This document shows, in pieces, positions 26,889-34,535 of a stretch of 64,000 nucleotides of DNA. The DNA lies in the IMG/VR virus record IMGVR_UViG_3300025732_000021, positions 1-64,000 of that record, one strand, 5' to 3'. Origin of the DNA: a virus. Numbering within the stretch: the stretch's first letter is position 1; each line of letters begins with the position of its first letter. Below the pieces are notes generated by a model. The model was given only the letters and a program-made list of their open reading frames with translations. It was not told the origin of the DNA and ran no database searches. A program made the position numbers and the translations under genes.

Positions 26889-27809
26889 ATGATAAACTCT
26901 AGAGAGCCAATAAAGTTTTTTGATAAAGTTAAGGATTTTTTTTCTGATAAAAAACTTATAGGATTTTATCCAGGTTTTGACAAAACAAGTCAAACACAAA
27001 TTCTTAAGTTTCCGTGTACGGTTAAAGAATTTTGCTACGATTGTAGTTGTCACGGACATCAAGATAATAAAAAAGATGATATAGAGTATTCTTTTAATAG
27101 TGATGGTTTTAGATCAAAAGAGTTTAAAGACATAGATACTACTAATAGTTTTATATATGCTGGATGTTCAAATACCATGGGTACCGCATTGCCTAATGAT
27201 TTAATTTGGCCACAATTTTTAAATGACAAGTTAAATGGAAAAGATATAATAAATTTAGGATTAAATGGTGGGTCTGTAACATCTATAATAACAAATATTT
27301 ATAGATATATAAAGATATATGGAAAACCACTCGGTATTTTTGTTGTGTTTCCAAATTTAGGAAGAATTGACGTATTTTTAGATGAGGATCCAGAAAGAAT
27401 ATTTTCTACTTTACACTTTAACGATGGAGAATTTTTAAAGGTTGTTCCAAAAGATATTGCACATGAAAACGCAAGACCAAAAAGTTCTGCTGTTGACATG
27501 CTTTCTTTATTTTATATGTTTAACACTCAAATAAAAATACTAGAAGACTATTTAGATGCAATAGGAGTTCCATTTTTTTGGACAACATGGAATAATACAA
27601 TAACAGATATAGTAGAAAAACATAATTTTAATTATAAGGGATATATGGACTTTGCTAAGTCTACGGATTTTGAATTAATTAATAAATATAAAGATCATCA
27701 TTACTTTAAGTATGGTAGAGATAACAAACACTTTGGTATAGAAATACAAATTGCAATAGCACAATCATTTTTTGAAGAATGGAGAAAACTTGAAAAAAGA
27801 AATTCTTAA
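26889..27809 (+). CDS. SGNH-hydrolase-like protein (copy 1)
   Basis: 306 residues. Nucleophile block YAGCSNTMG (S94), a NLGLNGGS block (Gly/Asn oxyanion site) and a C-terminal DNKHFG (Asp-x-x-His) match the GDSL/SGNH order. The segment NSDGFRSKEFK just before block I is kept in the other three copies of this phage. SGNH enzymes remove or move acyl groups on glycans or lipids. AGGAG precedes the ATG. Confidence 0.75.
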   Translation: MINSREPIKFFDKVKDFFSDKKLIGFYPGFDKTSQTQILKFPCTVKEFCYDCSCHGHQDNKKDDIEYSFNSDGFRSKEFKDIDTTNSFIYAGCSNTMGTALPNDLIWPQFLNDKLNGKDIINLGLNGGSVTSIITNIYRYIKIYGKPLGIFVVFPNLGRIDVFLDEDPERIFSTLHFNDGEFLKVVPKDIAHENARPKSSAVDMLSLFYMFNTQIKILEDYLDAIGVPFFWTTWNNTITDIVEKHNFNYKGYMDFAKSTDFELINKYKDHHYFKYGRDNKHFGIEIQIAIAQSFFEEWRKLEKRNS

Positions 27810-28557
27810 TACTATCGAAGGTTTTGACAAGATAATAATTTCTCCAGATATGGATGGTTTTATCTCGGCGAAATTACTAAATCGCTTTAACGGTTCGGTA
27901 GTAGTAGGTACATATGATAAAAATATTCTTTGCCTTTCAGACGGCGTGGATCCAAAAGATTGCCTGTTTGTAGACTGTGACATAAATAACTTTGATTATG
28001 TGTCTATAGGCAATCATATGCGTATGGCAAATGATAGAATGTCGGAAAAATCTTTTAATCCAAATATACATTTTGAAATTACAAAGTACAGCGACAAATT
28101 TCCATTCGCAACCGCTTATTTAATTGCGTTCGCAACAGGAATTGAAACATCGGCGACAGAGATGATACGCATGGCCTACGCTGACTCTACCCTACGCAAT
28201 ATGGAGTCTTACAGCGAAAACATGCGAGTATGGTCTGAAAGGATGAATTGTCCTGCAGTAGAATATGTTATACATAATACAGATGTAGCAAAACAAATAG
28301 ATGATGGAATTCGGACGGTATATACAAAACAGTCATTTACAAACCGAGCATACGGTAAACCAAGATATATACAGGAGTTGTCCGATAATCTCATCAAGGA
28401 AAATGTTTCACATGAAACAATTGTGGATGGATATAAATATAAGACCGATAAGGTAGGTGCTGTAACCGTGAAGAAATATATGGCTGATATTTTCTCATAT
28501 GCTGAAGTGTTTGGTGGTGAGTATTCTGTTACGTATTATGATAGAATGGAATGGTGA
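27790..28557 (+). CDS. unknown protein with DHH-phosphoesterase-like start
   Basis: 255 residues from TTG 27790 (GGAG upstream; TTG 27772 is an alternative). IIISPDMDGFISAKLL, then CLFVDCDI and SIGNHM, recall motifs of DHH phosphoesterases such as RecJ, but the match is partial. The base composition is less AT-biased than its left neighbour. It overlaps the SGNH gene before it and the zinc protein after it. Confidence 0.5.
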   Translation: MKKEILNTIEGFDKIIISPDMDGFISAKLLNRFNGSVVVGTYDKNILCLSDGVDPKDCLFVDCDINNFDYVSIGNHMRMANDRMSEKSFNPNIHFEITKYSDKFPFATAYLIAFATGIETSATEMIRMAYADSTLRNMESYSENMRVWSERMNCPAVEYVIHNTDVAKQIDDGIRTVYTKQSFTNRAYGKPRYIQELSDNLIKENVSHETIVDGYKYKTDKVGAVTVKKYMADIFSYAEVFGGEYSVTYYDRMEW

Positions 28558-28754
28558 GTGATGATGTTAAGCCTTGGGATTTATTAAATCCTAATCAGCC
28601 AAGAAGTGATGAAGAGATCGTTAAATCCCGTCTCGAAATATGCATGTCTTGCGAACATCTAAACAAACGTTTGGTAAAATGTAATAAGTGTGGTTGTTTT
28701 ATGAAACTTAAGACAACACTAAAACAAGCAAAATGTCCAATAGGAAAGTGGTGA
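28551..28754 (+). CDS. small zinc-ribbon protein
   Basis: 67 residues. CMSCEHLNKRLVKCNKCGCF then MKLKTTL and CPIGKW: four or more cysteines in a ribbon of the type widespread in T4-like and other phages. Function unknown. Overlaps the preceding gene by 7 nt. Confidence 0.75.
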   Translation: MVSDDVKPWDLLNPNQPRSDEEIVKSRLEICMSCEHLNKRLVKCNKCGCFMKLKTTLKQAKCPIGKW

Positions 28755-28758
28755 TTAA

Positions 28759-28947
28759 ATGTTGAGAGAAGAAGGCGTTACTCTTATGACACAAACCGTC
28801 AATGAGTACAATCGTAGAATGGCTGCTAATGCAGGTGTTCCGCTTGATCAAGTGGAATCTGTTATTTCACAACAGCAAGAACAACTTAACGCTGTTAATG
28901 GGATGCTATTTGATACCTTGAAGGAAAACGGATATATTCGTGACTAA
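28759..28947 (+). CDS. small helical protein, unknown
   Basis: 62 residues, Gln/Glu-rich and probably coiled coil (DQVESVISQQQEQLNAVNGM). It overlaps the next gene's GTG start. Confidence 0.6.
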   Translation: MLREEGVTLMTQTVNEYNRRMAANAGVPLDQVESVISQQQEQLNAVNGMLFDTLKENGYIRD

Positions 28948-29539
28948 TAAAACCTTATTTTCTGACTTTGAGCCTATTGTAATTAACAATGTGTTCACTG
29001 AAGAAGAAATTAAGGAAATCTATGAATCCCGCTCACAAAGCGAGAATTTTATAGTAGATGGCAGTTGTGGATATATAACAAATACAAAACCTTTTAGCGA
29101 ACATATTAGAAATAAAATCGTAGAGATAGTTCAGAAAAATGTTCCTATAAAAGTTAAAGAGTGGGGAAACCATATGCCTAGGTATACGCTAGAATCAAAT
29201 AGCAAGCCTAGGCTTCATCCTCATTATGATGTTGGATTAGACCAAGCATCATTTACATTGAGTATACAGTTAGATCATACTCTACCCTGGACAGTTTACG
29301 TAGGACATCAGGGTTATGATATTACAAGAAATAGCGCTGTGTTATTTTCTGGATCTCATCAAATACATTGGAGACCAGATATAGAGTTTTCTAAAGATGA
29401 CTACTATGACATTATTGTTGCACAGGTTGTTGAAGATACAGAAAACCCACTTGTTCTAGATGATACTCATAGAGAGTATATGTCAGACCAAGTGGGATTT
29501 TTTGTTTCGAAGTATTTTACTTCACAATCGGGAAATTAG
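28940..29539 (+). CDS. 2OG-Fe(II) oxygenase, HWR subfamily
   Basis: 199 residues. H95-x-D97 (LHPHYDVG) and distal H143 in QIHWRPD. R145 directly after the His-Trp replaces the usual Arg placed ~10 residues on. Three more genes here share this layout (29.8, 42.0, 47.7 kb). Opens with the shared ...FEPIVINNVFTEEEI. Start GTG 28940. Confidence 0.78.
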   Translation: MTNKTLFSDFEPIVINNVFTEEEIKEIYESRSQSENFIVDGSCGYITNTKPFSEHIRNKIVEIVQKNVPIKVKEWGNHMPRYTLESNSKPRLHPHYDVGLDQASFTLSIQLDHTLPWTVYVGHQGYDITRNSAVLFSGSHQIHWRPDIEFSKDDYYDIIVAQVVEDTENPLVLDDTHREYMSDQVGFFVSKYFTSQSGN

Positions 29540-29789
29540 CCTTTTCTAAAGCATCCTTTAATGGTGGATCTAATTCATCATACTTCTTATGTATTGAAGA
29601 ACCATCATTTGAATTAATATGAACTATTTCTGTTTGCTGCAAATTATTTGTATCATTTAAATCAGCAAATGTCTTAATAACAAGAATATAATCGCAAAAA
29701 TCCTTAAAAATAAAGTCTCTTGCCTGTCTATCGCCTTGCTGTGTTACGTACCAGTCTGTTTCTACAGAACTCATTTTTTCTAGTGCCAT
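29517..29789 (-). CDS. hypothetical protein
   Basis: 90 residues, no recognised motif; has IFKDFCDYILVIKTFADLND. GGAGG ahead of the ATG supports it. Its 3' end overlaps the convergent oxygenase gene by 23 bp. Confidence 0.6.
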   Translation of the reverse strand: MALEKMSSVETDWYVTQQGDRQARDFIFKDFCDYILVIKTFADLNDTNNLQQTEIVHINSNDGSSIHKKYDELDPPLKDALEKANFPIVK

Positions 29790-29843
29790 ATAGGCCTCCT
29801 AACGTCCTTATTAGTATATCATAATCAATGCTATAATCTAAAT

Positions 29844-30527
29844 ATGAAAATAGAAGCCATCAAGCCACATATCGAAGAAAACTTTTTTACTCCAGAAGAA
29901 TATGCGTCTATATACAAGAGCATACAAGATACTATGGATCTTGGCATTAAAGAGGCTAACGATCCTTGGTTACATTTCCGTAAAAATACTAATAATGGCT
30001 TTTTAGTTATATTCTTTAGTGAACGTAGAAATGGTCCACTACCTGGATTGTCTAAAGAAGTTGAAGACAAGATTCGTAAAAAGTTTGAAGAAAAGACAGG
30101 TGGTCCTGTTGATCATATAGGTATTCTTTGGGCTAGATATTCTCCTCTTAGTGGAGAAATTCCTTCTTTGTACCCGCACCAAGATAGATCTGAAACACAT
30201 ACAGCATATATGTTTACAATTGAATTAGATAAAACACTTGATTGGGACTTTTATGTTGAAGACGATAAATTTGAAATGAAAAAGAATCAAGCAATCTGGT
30301 TCTCTGGAACAAATCAAGCACACTGGAGACCAGATAGATATTTTGGTGATGAAGATTATTATGACATCTTATTATGTCAAACACATCATGGAGAAGATGA
30401 TAATCCTTTAGAAGAAGAACACTATTTAGATGGTGACGATCATGCTACTGAGGTTGCCCATAAATATGCTCATCTTCTACCTGAAACACTGAAGAAGGCT
30501 TCACGCCTCCAAGGTCCTTGTCAATAA
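29844..30527 (+). CDS. 2OG-Fe(II) oxygenase, HWR subfamily
   Basis: 227 residues. H112-x-D114 (LYPHQDRSE), H160 and R162 (QAHWRPD), 48 residues apart as in the others of the group. Acidic tail with DDNPLEEEHYLDGDD. TGC-TATAAT lies six nt before the ATG: leaderless. Confidence 0.8.
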   Translation: MKIEAIKPHIEENFFTPEEYASIYKSIQDTMDLGIKEANDPWLHFRKNTNNGFLVIFFSERRNGPLPGLSKEVEDKIRKKFEEKTGGPVDHIGILWARYSPLSGEIPSLYPHQDRSETHTAYMFTIELDKTLDWDFYVEDDKFEMKKNQAIWFSGTNQAHWRPDRYFGDEDYYDILLCQTHHGEDDNPLEEEHYLDGDDHATEVAHKYAHLLPETLKKASRLQGPCQ

Positions 30528-30612
30528 GATGATCTTTTTCTGATTTACAAGTACAACCATCACAACAAAATTCTGAAAAAATTTTTAATGTCCAACTATT
30601 ATTTTCTGTCAT
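30445..30612 (-). CDS. small Cys-rich protein (55 aa)
   Basis: Starts MTENNSWTLKIFSEFCCDGC, with a CCDGCTC cluster. ATGA overlap with the 51-residue gene upstream supports it. The 3' half lies antisense to the end of the oxygenase gene, so the true end is less certain. Confidence 0.5.
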   Translation of the reverse strand: MTENNSWTLKIFSEFCCDGCTCKSEKDHLIDKDLGGVKPSSVFQVEDEHIYGQPQ

Positions 30613-30764
30613 ATTGATGTCCATCCTTGTGACTCTGCTTTACCTGATGCTATCCAATCTCTATGCAACTCATGTTGATATGACCAATTAGTTTTGTGTG
30701 TGTCCCCGCCACAAAGTTCACAAATTTCTGAATTCATTTCTTTATATACATGATCGCAATACAT
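30609..30764 (-). CDS. small zinc-finger protein (51 aa), leaderless
   Basis: MYCDHVYKEMNSEICELCGG then DTHKTNW: a C-x2-H...C-x2-C...H layout like HNH-associated or zinc-finger phage proteins. TGC-TATAAT ends 7 nt before the ATG. No endonuclease core is visible. Confidence 0.62.
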   Translation of the reverse strand: MYCDHVYKEMNSEICELCGGDTHKTNWSYQHELHRDWIASGKAESQGWTSI

Positions 30765-30842
30765 AGATTCTATTATAGCAAAAATCTGAATTTTTTGTTA
30801 TTGTGTATGATACATAAAACAAAAATAAACGATCAAAAAAAT

Positions 30843-30867
30843 AGTGAGCACTTTTTAGGTGCACACT
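30843..30867 (-). terminator. intrinsic terminator
   Basis: AGTG-x-GCAC / GTGC-x-CACT hairpin followed on the minus strand by a run of seven Ts, 5 nt after the stop of the 61-residue gene. Plus-strand Ts follow too. Confidence 0.65.
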
Positions 30868-30871
30868 TTTC

Positions 30872-31057
30872 TTAGTTTATTTTTTGTCCAAACAACCAAC
30901 CACTGTGAATTCCGATGAGTGGGGCGTCAATATTTACAGCAATCCCCTGTGGCAGTGAACTTGAGAATGTTGAAATAAAAGTTTCAACTGTTTCTTTGTT
31001 AGGTAGATTTATAGTCTTAGTTTCTCCGTTAGTTGTTGTTAGTCTTACTGGTATCAT
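30872..31057 (-). CDS. hypothetical protein (61 aa)
   Basis: MIPVRLTTTNGETKTINLPN, beta-rich with a ubiquitin-like look, ending HSGWLFGQKIN. AAGGAGA precedes the ATG. Last gene of a short leftward operon of tiny genes. Confidence 0.65.
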   Translation of the reverse strand: MIPVRLTTTNGETKTINLPNKETVETFISTFSSSLPQGIAVNIDAPLIGIHSGWLFGQKIN

Positions 31058-31172
31058 TTTTATTTTCTCCTTTGTTTATTGTATCATAATGTGAGCGGTC
31101 ATAGTTAGCAATTGTGCCACCATTTTCTAAGTGGGCTTTTCTGCGTAGTTGTTCTGCTGAGTAGTTAGCCAT
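31029..31172 (-). CDS. hypothetical protein (47 aa)
   Basis: MANYSAEQLRRKAHLENGGT then IANYDRSHYDTIN. It overlaps both neighbours (29 bp with the 61-residue gene) and lacks its own ribosome site, so it may depend on coupling. Confidence 0.5.
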   Translation of the reverse strand: MANYSAEQLRRKAHLENGGTIANYDRSHYDTINKGENKNDTSKTNNN

Positions 31173-31281
31173 TGGCTACACACTCGCAAGGTTCTACATC
31201 ATAATCGGTATCGTTACCCCAAAAGATAACTCCGTGTCCATAGCATTCATCGCATTCAATTCTAGTTAGTGCGTTTATCAT
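31165..31281 (-). CDS. small zinc-ribbon protein (38 aa)
   Basis: MINALTRIECDECYGHGVIF and a CEC near the end: C-x2-C-x-G-x-G ... C-x-C. This resembles the plus-strand gene at 34039 (CNLCNGKGVDYFG). GAAAGGAT precedes the start. Confidence 0.62.
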   Translation of the reverse strand: MINALTRIECDECYGHGVIFWGNDTDYDVEPCECVANG

Positions 31282-31331
31282 TTATTTATCCTTTCTAATA
31301 ATGTAATTCTATCAGGTAGCACTGACAAGGT

Positions 31332-31508
31332 TTAGCCTTGCCAATGTGGAGAGTAATCTCCGTCACCCACCTCTGTGGTGAGTATTGTATAGCCATTTGA
31401 TACTAGGCTATCTAATAGGTTATTTATTTGATACTCGCTAACCATAAGGCGATTTGATACAGAAACAAGGGTGTCTCCCTTTTCTGCTGTGTAACTAAGT
31501 GTTTTCAT
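31332..31508 (-). CDS. hypothetical protein (58 aa)
   Basis: MKTLSYTAEKGDTLVSVSNR then VSEYQINNLLDSLVSNGYTI. Ribosome site GAAAGGAT. Not recognised. Confidence 0.62.
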   Translation of the reverse strand: MKTLSYTAEKGDTLVSVSNRLMVSEYQINNLLDSLVSNGYTILTTEVGDGDYSPHWQG

Positions 31509-31586
31509 TTAGTTATCCTTTCTATTTAGTAATCTTATCCTATACCCTGCCACTGACAAATTGGGGTGTCTGTGGGGTGTGTCCCC

Positions 31587-31602
31587 TGTGATTTATATCA
31601 CT
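31587..31602. promoter_or_regulatory. Crp/GlxR-like palindrome
   Basis: TGTGATTTATATCACT: matches TGTGA-N6-TCACA except the last base. It overlaps the end of the 29-residue gene. Confidence 0.4.
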
Positions 31603-31687
31603 CGTGGATACACTCACTCTCAATCTCATGTCCAAACTCTGAGACGAGTTCCTCGTAAATTTCATCCATATAATCTAAAAAGTCCAT
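31598..31687 (-). CDS. acidic micro-protein (29 aa)
   Basis: MDFLDYMDEIYEELVSEFGH and nine more residues. AGAAAGG upstream and a TTGACT-17-TAGACT promoter just ahead support it. Confidence 0.5.
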   Translation of the reverse strand: MDFLDYMDEIYEELVSEFGHEIESECIHE

Positions 31688-31724
31688 AATTTAGACCTAA
31701 CCTTTCTTAATTTCTAATACTGGA

Positions 31725-31753
31725 AGTCTAACATAAAAATATCAAAAAGTCAA
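31725..31753 (-). promoter_or_regulatory. sigma70-type promoter, leftward small-gene operon
   Basis: Minus strand TTGACT (31748-31753), 17 nt, TAGACT (31725-31730) with TG before the -10. Region 31690-31967 has no gene; it holds this promoter, Crp-like palindromes and two copies of an 18-mer. Confidence 0.7.
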
Positions 31754-31774
31754 GTCCTATTGCGGCGTGTCGTG

Positions 31775-31790
31775 TGTGATTTACACCACA
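31775..31790. promoter_or_regulatory. Crp/GlxR-like palindrome
   Basis: TGTGATTTACACCACA, one mismatch to TGTGANNTANNTCACA; 22 bp upstream of the leftward -35. Confidence 0.5.
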
Positions 31791-31819
31791 TGGCTGCGAC
31801 ACTCCCGAGTGCGTCGGCC

Positions 31820-31903
31820 AAATGTCCGTTTTGTACCTTTTATGTGTGTGGTTTAAGTCACATGTGAGGTACATCACAAAGTCCTAAATGTCCGTTTTGT
31901 ACC
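31820..31903. repeat. direct repeat AAATGTCCGTTTTGTACC
   Basis: Identical 18-mers at 31820-31837 and 31886-31903 flank the tandem palindromes. Shorter versions occur at 32614 and 37326, again upstream of promoters. Confidence 0.75.
31847..31878. promoter_or_regulatory. two abutting Crp/GlxR-like palindromes
   Basis: TGTGGTTTAAGTCACA directly followed by TGTGAGGTACATCACA. The second is a perfect TGTGANNTANNTCACA. They lie between divergent small-gene operons. Confidence 0.6.
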
Positions 31904-31967
31904 CCCAAAAATGTCAGACCCCCCTGCTAGAATACTTGTATTAGATAAAAGAAAGGTAGGTCAAAAA

Positions 31968-32165
31968 ATGACTACACTAAATAGAAATGAAATAGTAGAT
32001 TTGCTAATTGAAAAAGGTATCTGCGTGACAGATAACATCTGCGTATTCTGTTCACTACAAATGGACGGGTGGGATAGCATCTGTCGTAGATGTAGAGAAT
32101 ACAAAGGTGTAATGAACATAGTAAAAGCCATAGAACACTATGACTTAGAAATTATTGGATACTAA
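31968..32165 (+). CDS. small zinc-ribbon protein (65 aa)
   Basis: MTTLNRNEIVDLLIEKGICV then CVFCSLQMDGWDSICRRC: two CxxC pairs. Start 31968 chosen for GAAAGGTAGG; an upstream in-frame ATG lies in the promoter (TGC-TAGAAT). Confidence 0.7.
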   Translation: MTTLNRNEIVDLLIEKGICVTDNICVFCSLQMDGWDSICRRCREYKGVMNIVKAIEHYDLEIIGY

Positions 32166-32182
32166 AGAAAGGTAAATAAATA

Positions 32183-32392
32183 ATGTCTATTGAAATTTTT
32201 GAAATGAATAAAAGCGGTGCTGGTTGGGTATCGCTAGAAAATGCTTCTGCTGATACTAAATTAGATTTAGAATTAGCAATACTAACAAAAGCAGAAATGA
32301 AAATGCTCTGCTTCAAATGCCATGTTGAAATCCCTCGTGGTAATGTTTGCGTAAATCATAAAAATGTAAAAGGAGCAATTTACTTTGAATAA
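32183..32392 (+). CDS. small zinc-binding protein (69 aa)
   Basis: CFKCHVEIPRGNVCVNH in the C-terminal half forms C-x2-C...C-x2-H. GAAAGG precedes the start. Function unknown. Confidence 0.66.
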   Translation: MSIEIFEMNKSGAGWVSLENASADTKLDLELAILTKAEMKMLCFKCHVEIPRGNVCVNHKNVKGAIYFE

Positions 32393-32411
32393 AATGAAAG
32401 GAGTAACTAAA

Positions 32412-32534
32412 ATGGTTACAGAAAAAGTAAAACGAATTCAAGAATTGCGTCGTAGCAATGCTGCAACAGCAATTCCTTCAAAGAAAAAATATTCACGAAA
32501 AGTAAAACACAAAAATAAATTTACTGATTTGTGA
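32412..32534 (+). CDS. small basic protein (40 aa)
   Basis: MVTEKVKRIQELRRSNAATA then Lys-rich to the end. GAAAGGAG is well placed. Charge suggests nucleic-acid contact, nothing more. Confidence 0.6.
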   Translation: MVTEKVKRIQELRRSNAATAIPSKKKYSRKVKHKNKFTDL

Positions 32535-32585
32535 TCACAAAAATTTGCCGACCCCCGCGTTCGGGCGTGTCGCATTTACGGGGTT

Positions 32586-32601
32586 TGTGATTTTTCTCAC
32601 A
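32586..32601. promoter_or_regulatory. Crp/GlxR-like palindrome
   Basis: TGTGATTTTTCTCACA, perfect arms, 42 bp upstream of the next -35. Confidence 0.5.
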
Positions 32602-32642
32602 AAAATAATTTCAAAAATGTCCGATTTATCCGCATTTTGGAT

Positions 32643-32671
32643 TTGATTTTGTCAGATAAAAATGCTAAACT
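32643..32671 (+). promoter_or_regulatory. sigma70-type promoter
   Basis: TTGATT, 17 nt ending TGC, TAAACT; then AGAAGG ribosome site and the gene at 32703. Confidence 0.7.
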
Positions 32672-32702
32672 TACAGAGTAAGAAAATGAAAGAAGGTAAA
32701 AA

Positions 32703-32903
32703 ATGAGTGCTAATTTATACTCAATTCCAAGCCTATTAGTAGGCAAAACTTATCGTTCCAATTCCCTTGTTGGAGAAATTGTATCAGCAGAAAAACACCC
32801 TGCTTGCGTATGGTATGAAAACGCTGAGGCGTATCTTGTTGAAGTTAGAAATCAAAATGGCGGTTATGCTTACCGCACACTAGCAGTTAGGAATGATGAA
32901 TAA
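32703..32903 (+). CDS. hypothetical protein, YSI-LLVG family (66 aa)
   Basis: LYSIPSLLVGKTYRSNSLVG with later VWYENAEAYLVEV...LAVR. A paralogue at 33790 shares the whole layout, so this is a duplicated family. Confidence 0.65.
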   Translation: MSANLYSIPSLLVGKTYRSNSLVGEIVSAEKHPACVWYENAEAYLVEVRNQNGGYAYRTLAVRNDE

Positions 32904-33016
32904 TGAAATTAGATGAATTCAAGGCTCTCATTGAAACACAGCGAAAAGCGCAAAAATTGACAAACCTAGAAAAAATTGCTAAAATAGTAAAAACGAAAGA
33001 AAAGGAAAATAACTAA
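32903..33016 (+). CDS. small Lys-rich helical protein (37 aa)
   Basis: MKLDEFKALIETQRKAQKLT then EKIAKIVKTKEKE. Its stop overlaps the next start (TAATG). Confidence 0.55.
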   Translation: MKLDEFKALIETQRKAQKLTNLEKIAKIVKTKEKENN

Positions 33017-33270
33017 TGACTAACGCAACCTATACAGACTACCCATTCACCTCTAATGGTGTAAATTTTATCTCTCGCATTGCTGACCATTCGCCATTCT
33101 TAGGCGCTATCAAAAACCTGCCTGCGGATGTATTTATTCAGATGAACATTCAAGCAGTAACAGAAATGCTTGGTGACGCTTCACTATTTACTCGTGATGA
33201 ATTACTTGCTGAACTCGATAGAGTAAATGAGGGAGCCACTCACTCATGGATTTTGTTAGGAGATGAATAG
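33016..33270 (+). CDS. hypothetical protein (84 aa)
   Basis: MTNATYTDYPFTSNGVNFIS, later FTRDELLAELDRVNEG. GAAAAGGAA upstream. Not recognised. Confidence 0.6.
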   Translation: MTNATYTDYPFTSNGVNFISRIADHSPFLGAIKNLPADVFIQMNIQAVTEMLGDASLFTRDELLAELDRVNEGATHSWILLGDE

Positions 33271-33271
33271 A

Positions 33272-33463
33272 ATGACGCTAACTAAAACACATTTCAAGGC
33301 TATCGCTTCAATCCTCGCAGATGTAAAAGATGAAATTCATCCGCAAGTCTATGAGGATTTGGTAGAAGGCTTTTCAACTTATTTCGGAACTAAAAACGAA
33401 TTATTTGATAAGGCAAAATTCGAAACTGCTTGCGGTGTTGATGAGTTAGGAATTATTTCATGA
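33272..33463 (+). CDS. hypothetical protein (63 aa)
   Basis: MTLTKTHFKAIASILADVKD, EIHPQVYEDLVEGFSTYFGT. Start 33272 fits AGGAG; the ATG 9 nt earlier is too close to it. Confidence 0.62.
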   Translation: MTLTKTHFKAIASILADVKDEIHPQVYEDLVEGFSTYFGTKNELFDKAKFETACGVDELGIIS

Positions 33464-33546
33464 CAAGATTTCTAACTACACTTGTTCAAATTTCGTTATG
33501 GCTTTCAATTTATTTTATAATTAAAATTGCCAAAAAAGAAATTTAA
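33460..33546 (+). CDS. single-pass membrane peptide (28 aa)
   Basis: MTRFLTTLVQISLWLSIYFI then IKIAKKEI: one hydrophobic helix with a basic end. ATGA overlap with the preceding gene. Confidence 0.5.
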   Translation: MTRFLTTLVQISLWLSIYFIIKIAKKEI

Positions 33547-33622
33547 ATTTAAAACATGCGAAATCTGCGGTAGAATTTTTGTCGCAGATCTAAAATGTTT
33601 TGTATGCGCTGCTAAACAATAG
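33527..33622 (+). CDS. zinc-ribbon peptide (31 aa), TTG start
   Basis: MPKKKFKFKTCEICGRIFVA then CFVCAAKQ: two CxxC pairs after a basic stretch. The start is nested in the previous gene, with only a TTG available. Confidence 0.42.
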   Translation: MPKKKFKFKTCEICGRIFVADLKCFVCAAKQ

Positions 33623-33650
33623 TTGAACTTTCAACAAAAATGTCGGCCCC

Positions 33651-33670
33651 TTATCCACAGGTTATCCACA
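33651..33670 (+). promoter_or_regulatory. tandem DnaA boxes
   Basis: Two perfect TTATCCACA boxes (33651-33659, 33662-33670), 11 bp apart, in noncoding DNA. Known role of such boxes: DnaA binding at origins or DnaA-regulated promoters. Confidence 0.65.
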
Positions 33671-33681
33671 GGCTGTTAAGA

Positions 33682-33697
33682 TGTGATTAAAAACACA
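33682..33697. promoter_or_regulatory. Crp/GlxR-like palindrome
   Basis: TGTGATTAAAAACACA, one mismatch, 12 bp after the DnaA boxes and 33 bp before the next -35. Confidence 0.42.
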
Positions 33698-33730
33698 CCC
33701 AAAATTTTTCTTAAATTACGGCGTGTCGAT

Positions 33731-33759
33731 TTGATTTTATAAAATAAAAATGATAGGCT
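33731..33759 (+). promoter_or_regulatory. sigma70-type promoter
   Basis: TTGATT, 17 nt, TAGGCT with TGA before it, upstream of the gene at 33790. Confidence 0.6.
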
Positions 33760-33789
33760 AGAAGCCTGAAAATAAAGAAAGGAAATTCA

Positions 33790-33990
33790 ATGAGAAGTTA
33801 TTCAATTGAAGATTTACTTGTAGGTCAGTATTATAGACCTACCTCTTATGCCCGTAAATTTCAGGGCGGAGAAATAAACTTTGCTGAAAAGCGAGATGAT
33901 GTATGGGTAGGTACTGATTATCAGGCTTATTCAATTAGGTTCAATGGCTCTAAATGGGCTACTATTGCGGTTCGTGTGTCTGACTTGTAA
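33790..33990 (+). CDS. hypothetical protein, YSI-LLVG family (66 aa)
   Basis: MRSYSIEDLLVGQYYRPTSY ... GEINFAEKRDDVW ... TIAVR: paralogue of the gene at 32703. AGAAAGGAA upstream. Confidence 0.65.
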   Translation: MRSYSIEDLLVGQYYRPTSYARKFQGGEINFAEKRDDVWVGTDYQAYSIRFNGSKWATIAVRVSDL

Positions 33991-34013
33991 TTGTCAGACC
34001 ACTATGGTAAGAT
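33985..34013 (+). promoter_or_regulatory. sigma70-type promoter
   Basis: TTGTAA, 17 nt, TAAGAT with TGG; the -35 uses the stop codon of the previous gene. Confidence 0.6.
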
Positions 34014-34038
34014 TTTTATATAAAGAAAGGAAATAAAA

Positions 34039-34251
34039 ATGGATAAATTGGAATACGCACTACGCACAATTCAGAATTGTAATTTGTGTAATGGAAAAGG
34101 TGTTGATTACTTCGGTAATGGAGATGCCTATGATTTTGAGGATTGTATTTGTAATCCTTATGGGCTAATCTTAGATGAAGATGGCTCAGTTATTTTTGAC
34201 AATGGCTTACTAAGTGAGCCTGAACTATTTGCTACTATGGAGGCTAACTAA
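34039..34251 (+). CDS. DnaJ-type zinc-ribbon protein (70 aa)
   Basis: CNLCNGKGVDYFGNGDAYDF then EDCICNP: a CxxCxGxG half-knuckle like DnaJ zinc centres. Similar to the minus-strand gene at 31165. Confidence 0.65.
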   Translation: MDKLEYALRTIQNCNLCNGKGVDYFGNGDAYDFEDCICNPYGLILDEDGSVIFDNGLLSEPELFATMEAN

Positions 34252-34252
34252 A

Positions 34253-34534
34253 ATGGGAAGTAATTTTGCTAATGATTTATCAGACATGGATAATTTAGAC
34301 ATTGAACAACAGATAGGAATTCACTTATCTGCTAATCACTACCCGCCCGTTCCTAAGTCTATGGTTCAGCCTTGTGTTGAGGCTATTGACATGGTTAATG
34401 ATTTAGGACTATGGGACGCTTACATTACCCTGCCAGAAGGCATATCGTGGCAAGGTAAGAATTTTGCCCCTGCTTCTGCTATTATTGAAGCACACCACCT
34501 AGATGCGTGGATTATTGAAAGAGAGGAATACTAA
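34253..34534 (+). CDS. hypothetical protein (93 aa)
   Basis: MGSNFANDLSDMDNLDIEQQ, acidic, later LWDAYITLPEGISWQGKNF. Start 34253 has GGAGG 9 nt upstream. Confidence 0.62.
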   Translation: MGSNFANDLSDMDNLDIEQQIGIHLSANHYPPVPKSMVQPCVEAIDMVNDLGLWDAYITLPEGISWQGKNFAPASAIIEAHHLDAWIIEREEY

Positions 34535-34535
34535 A

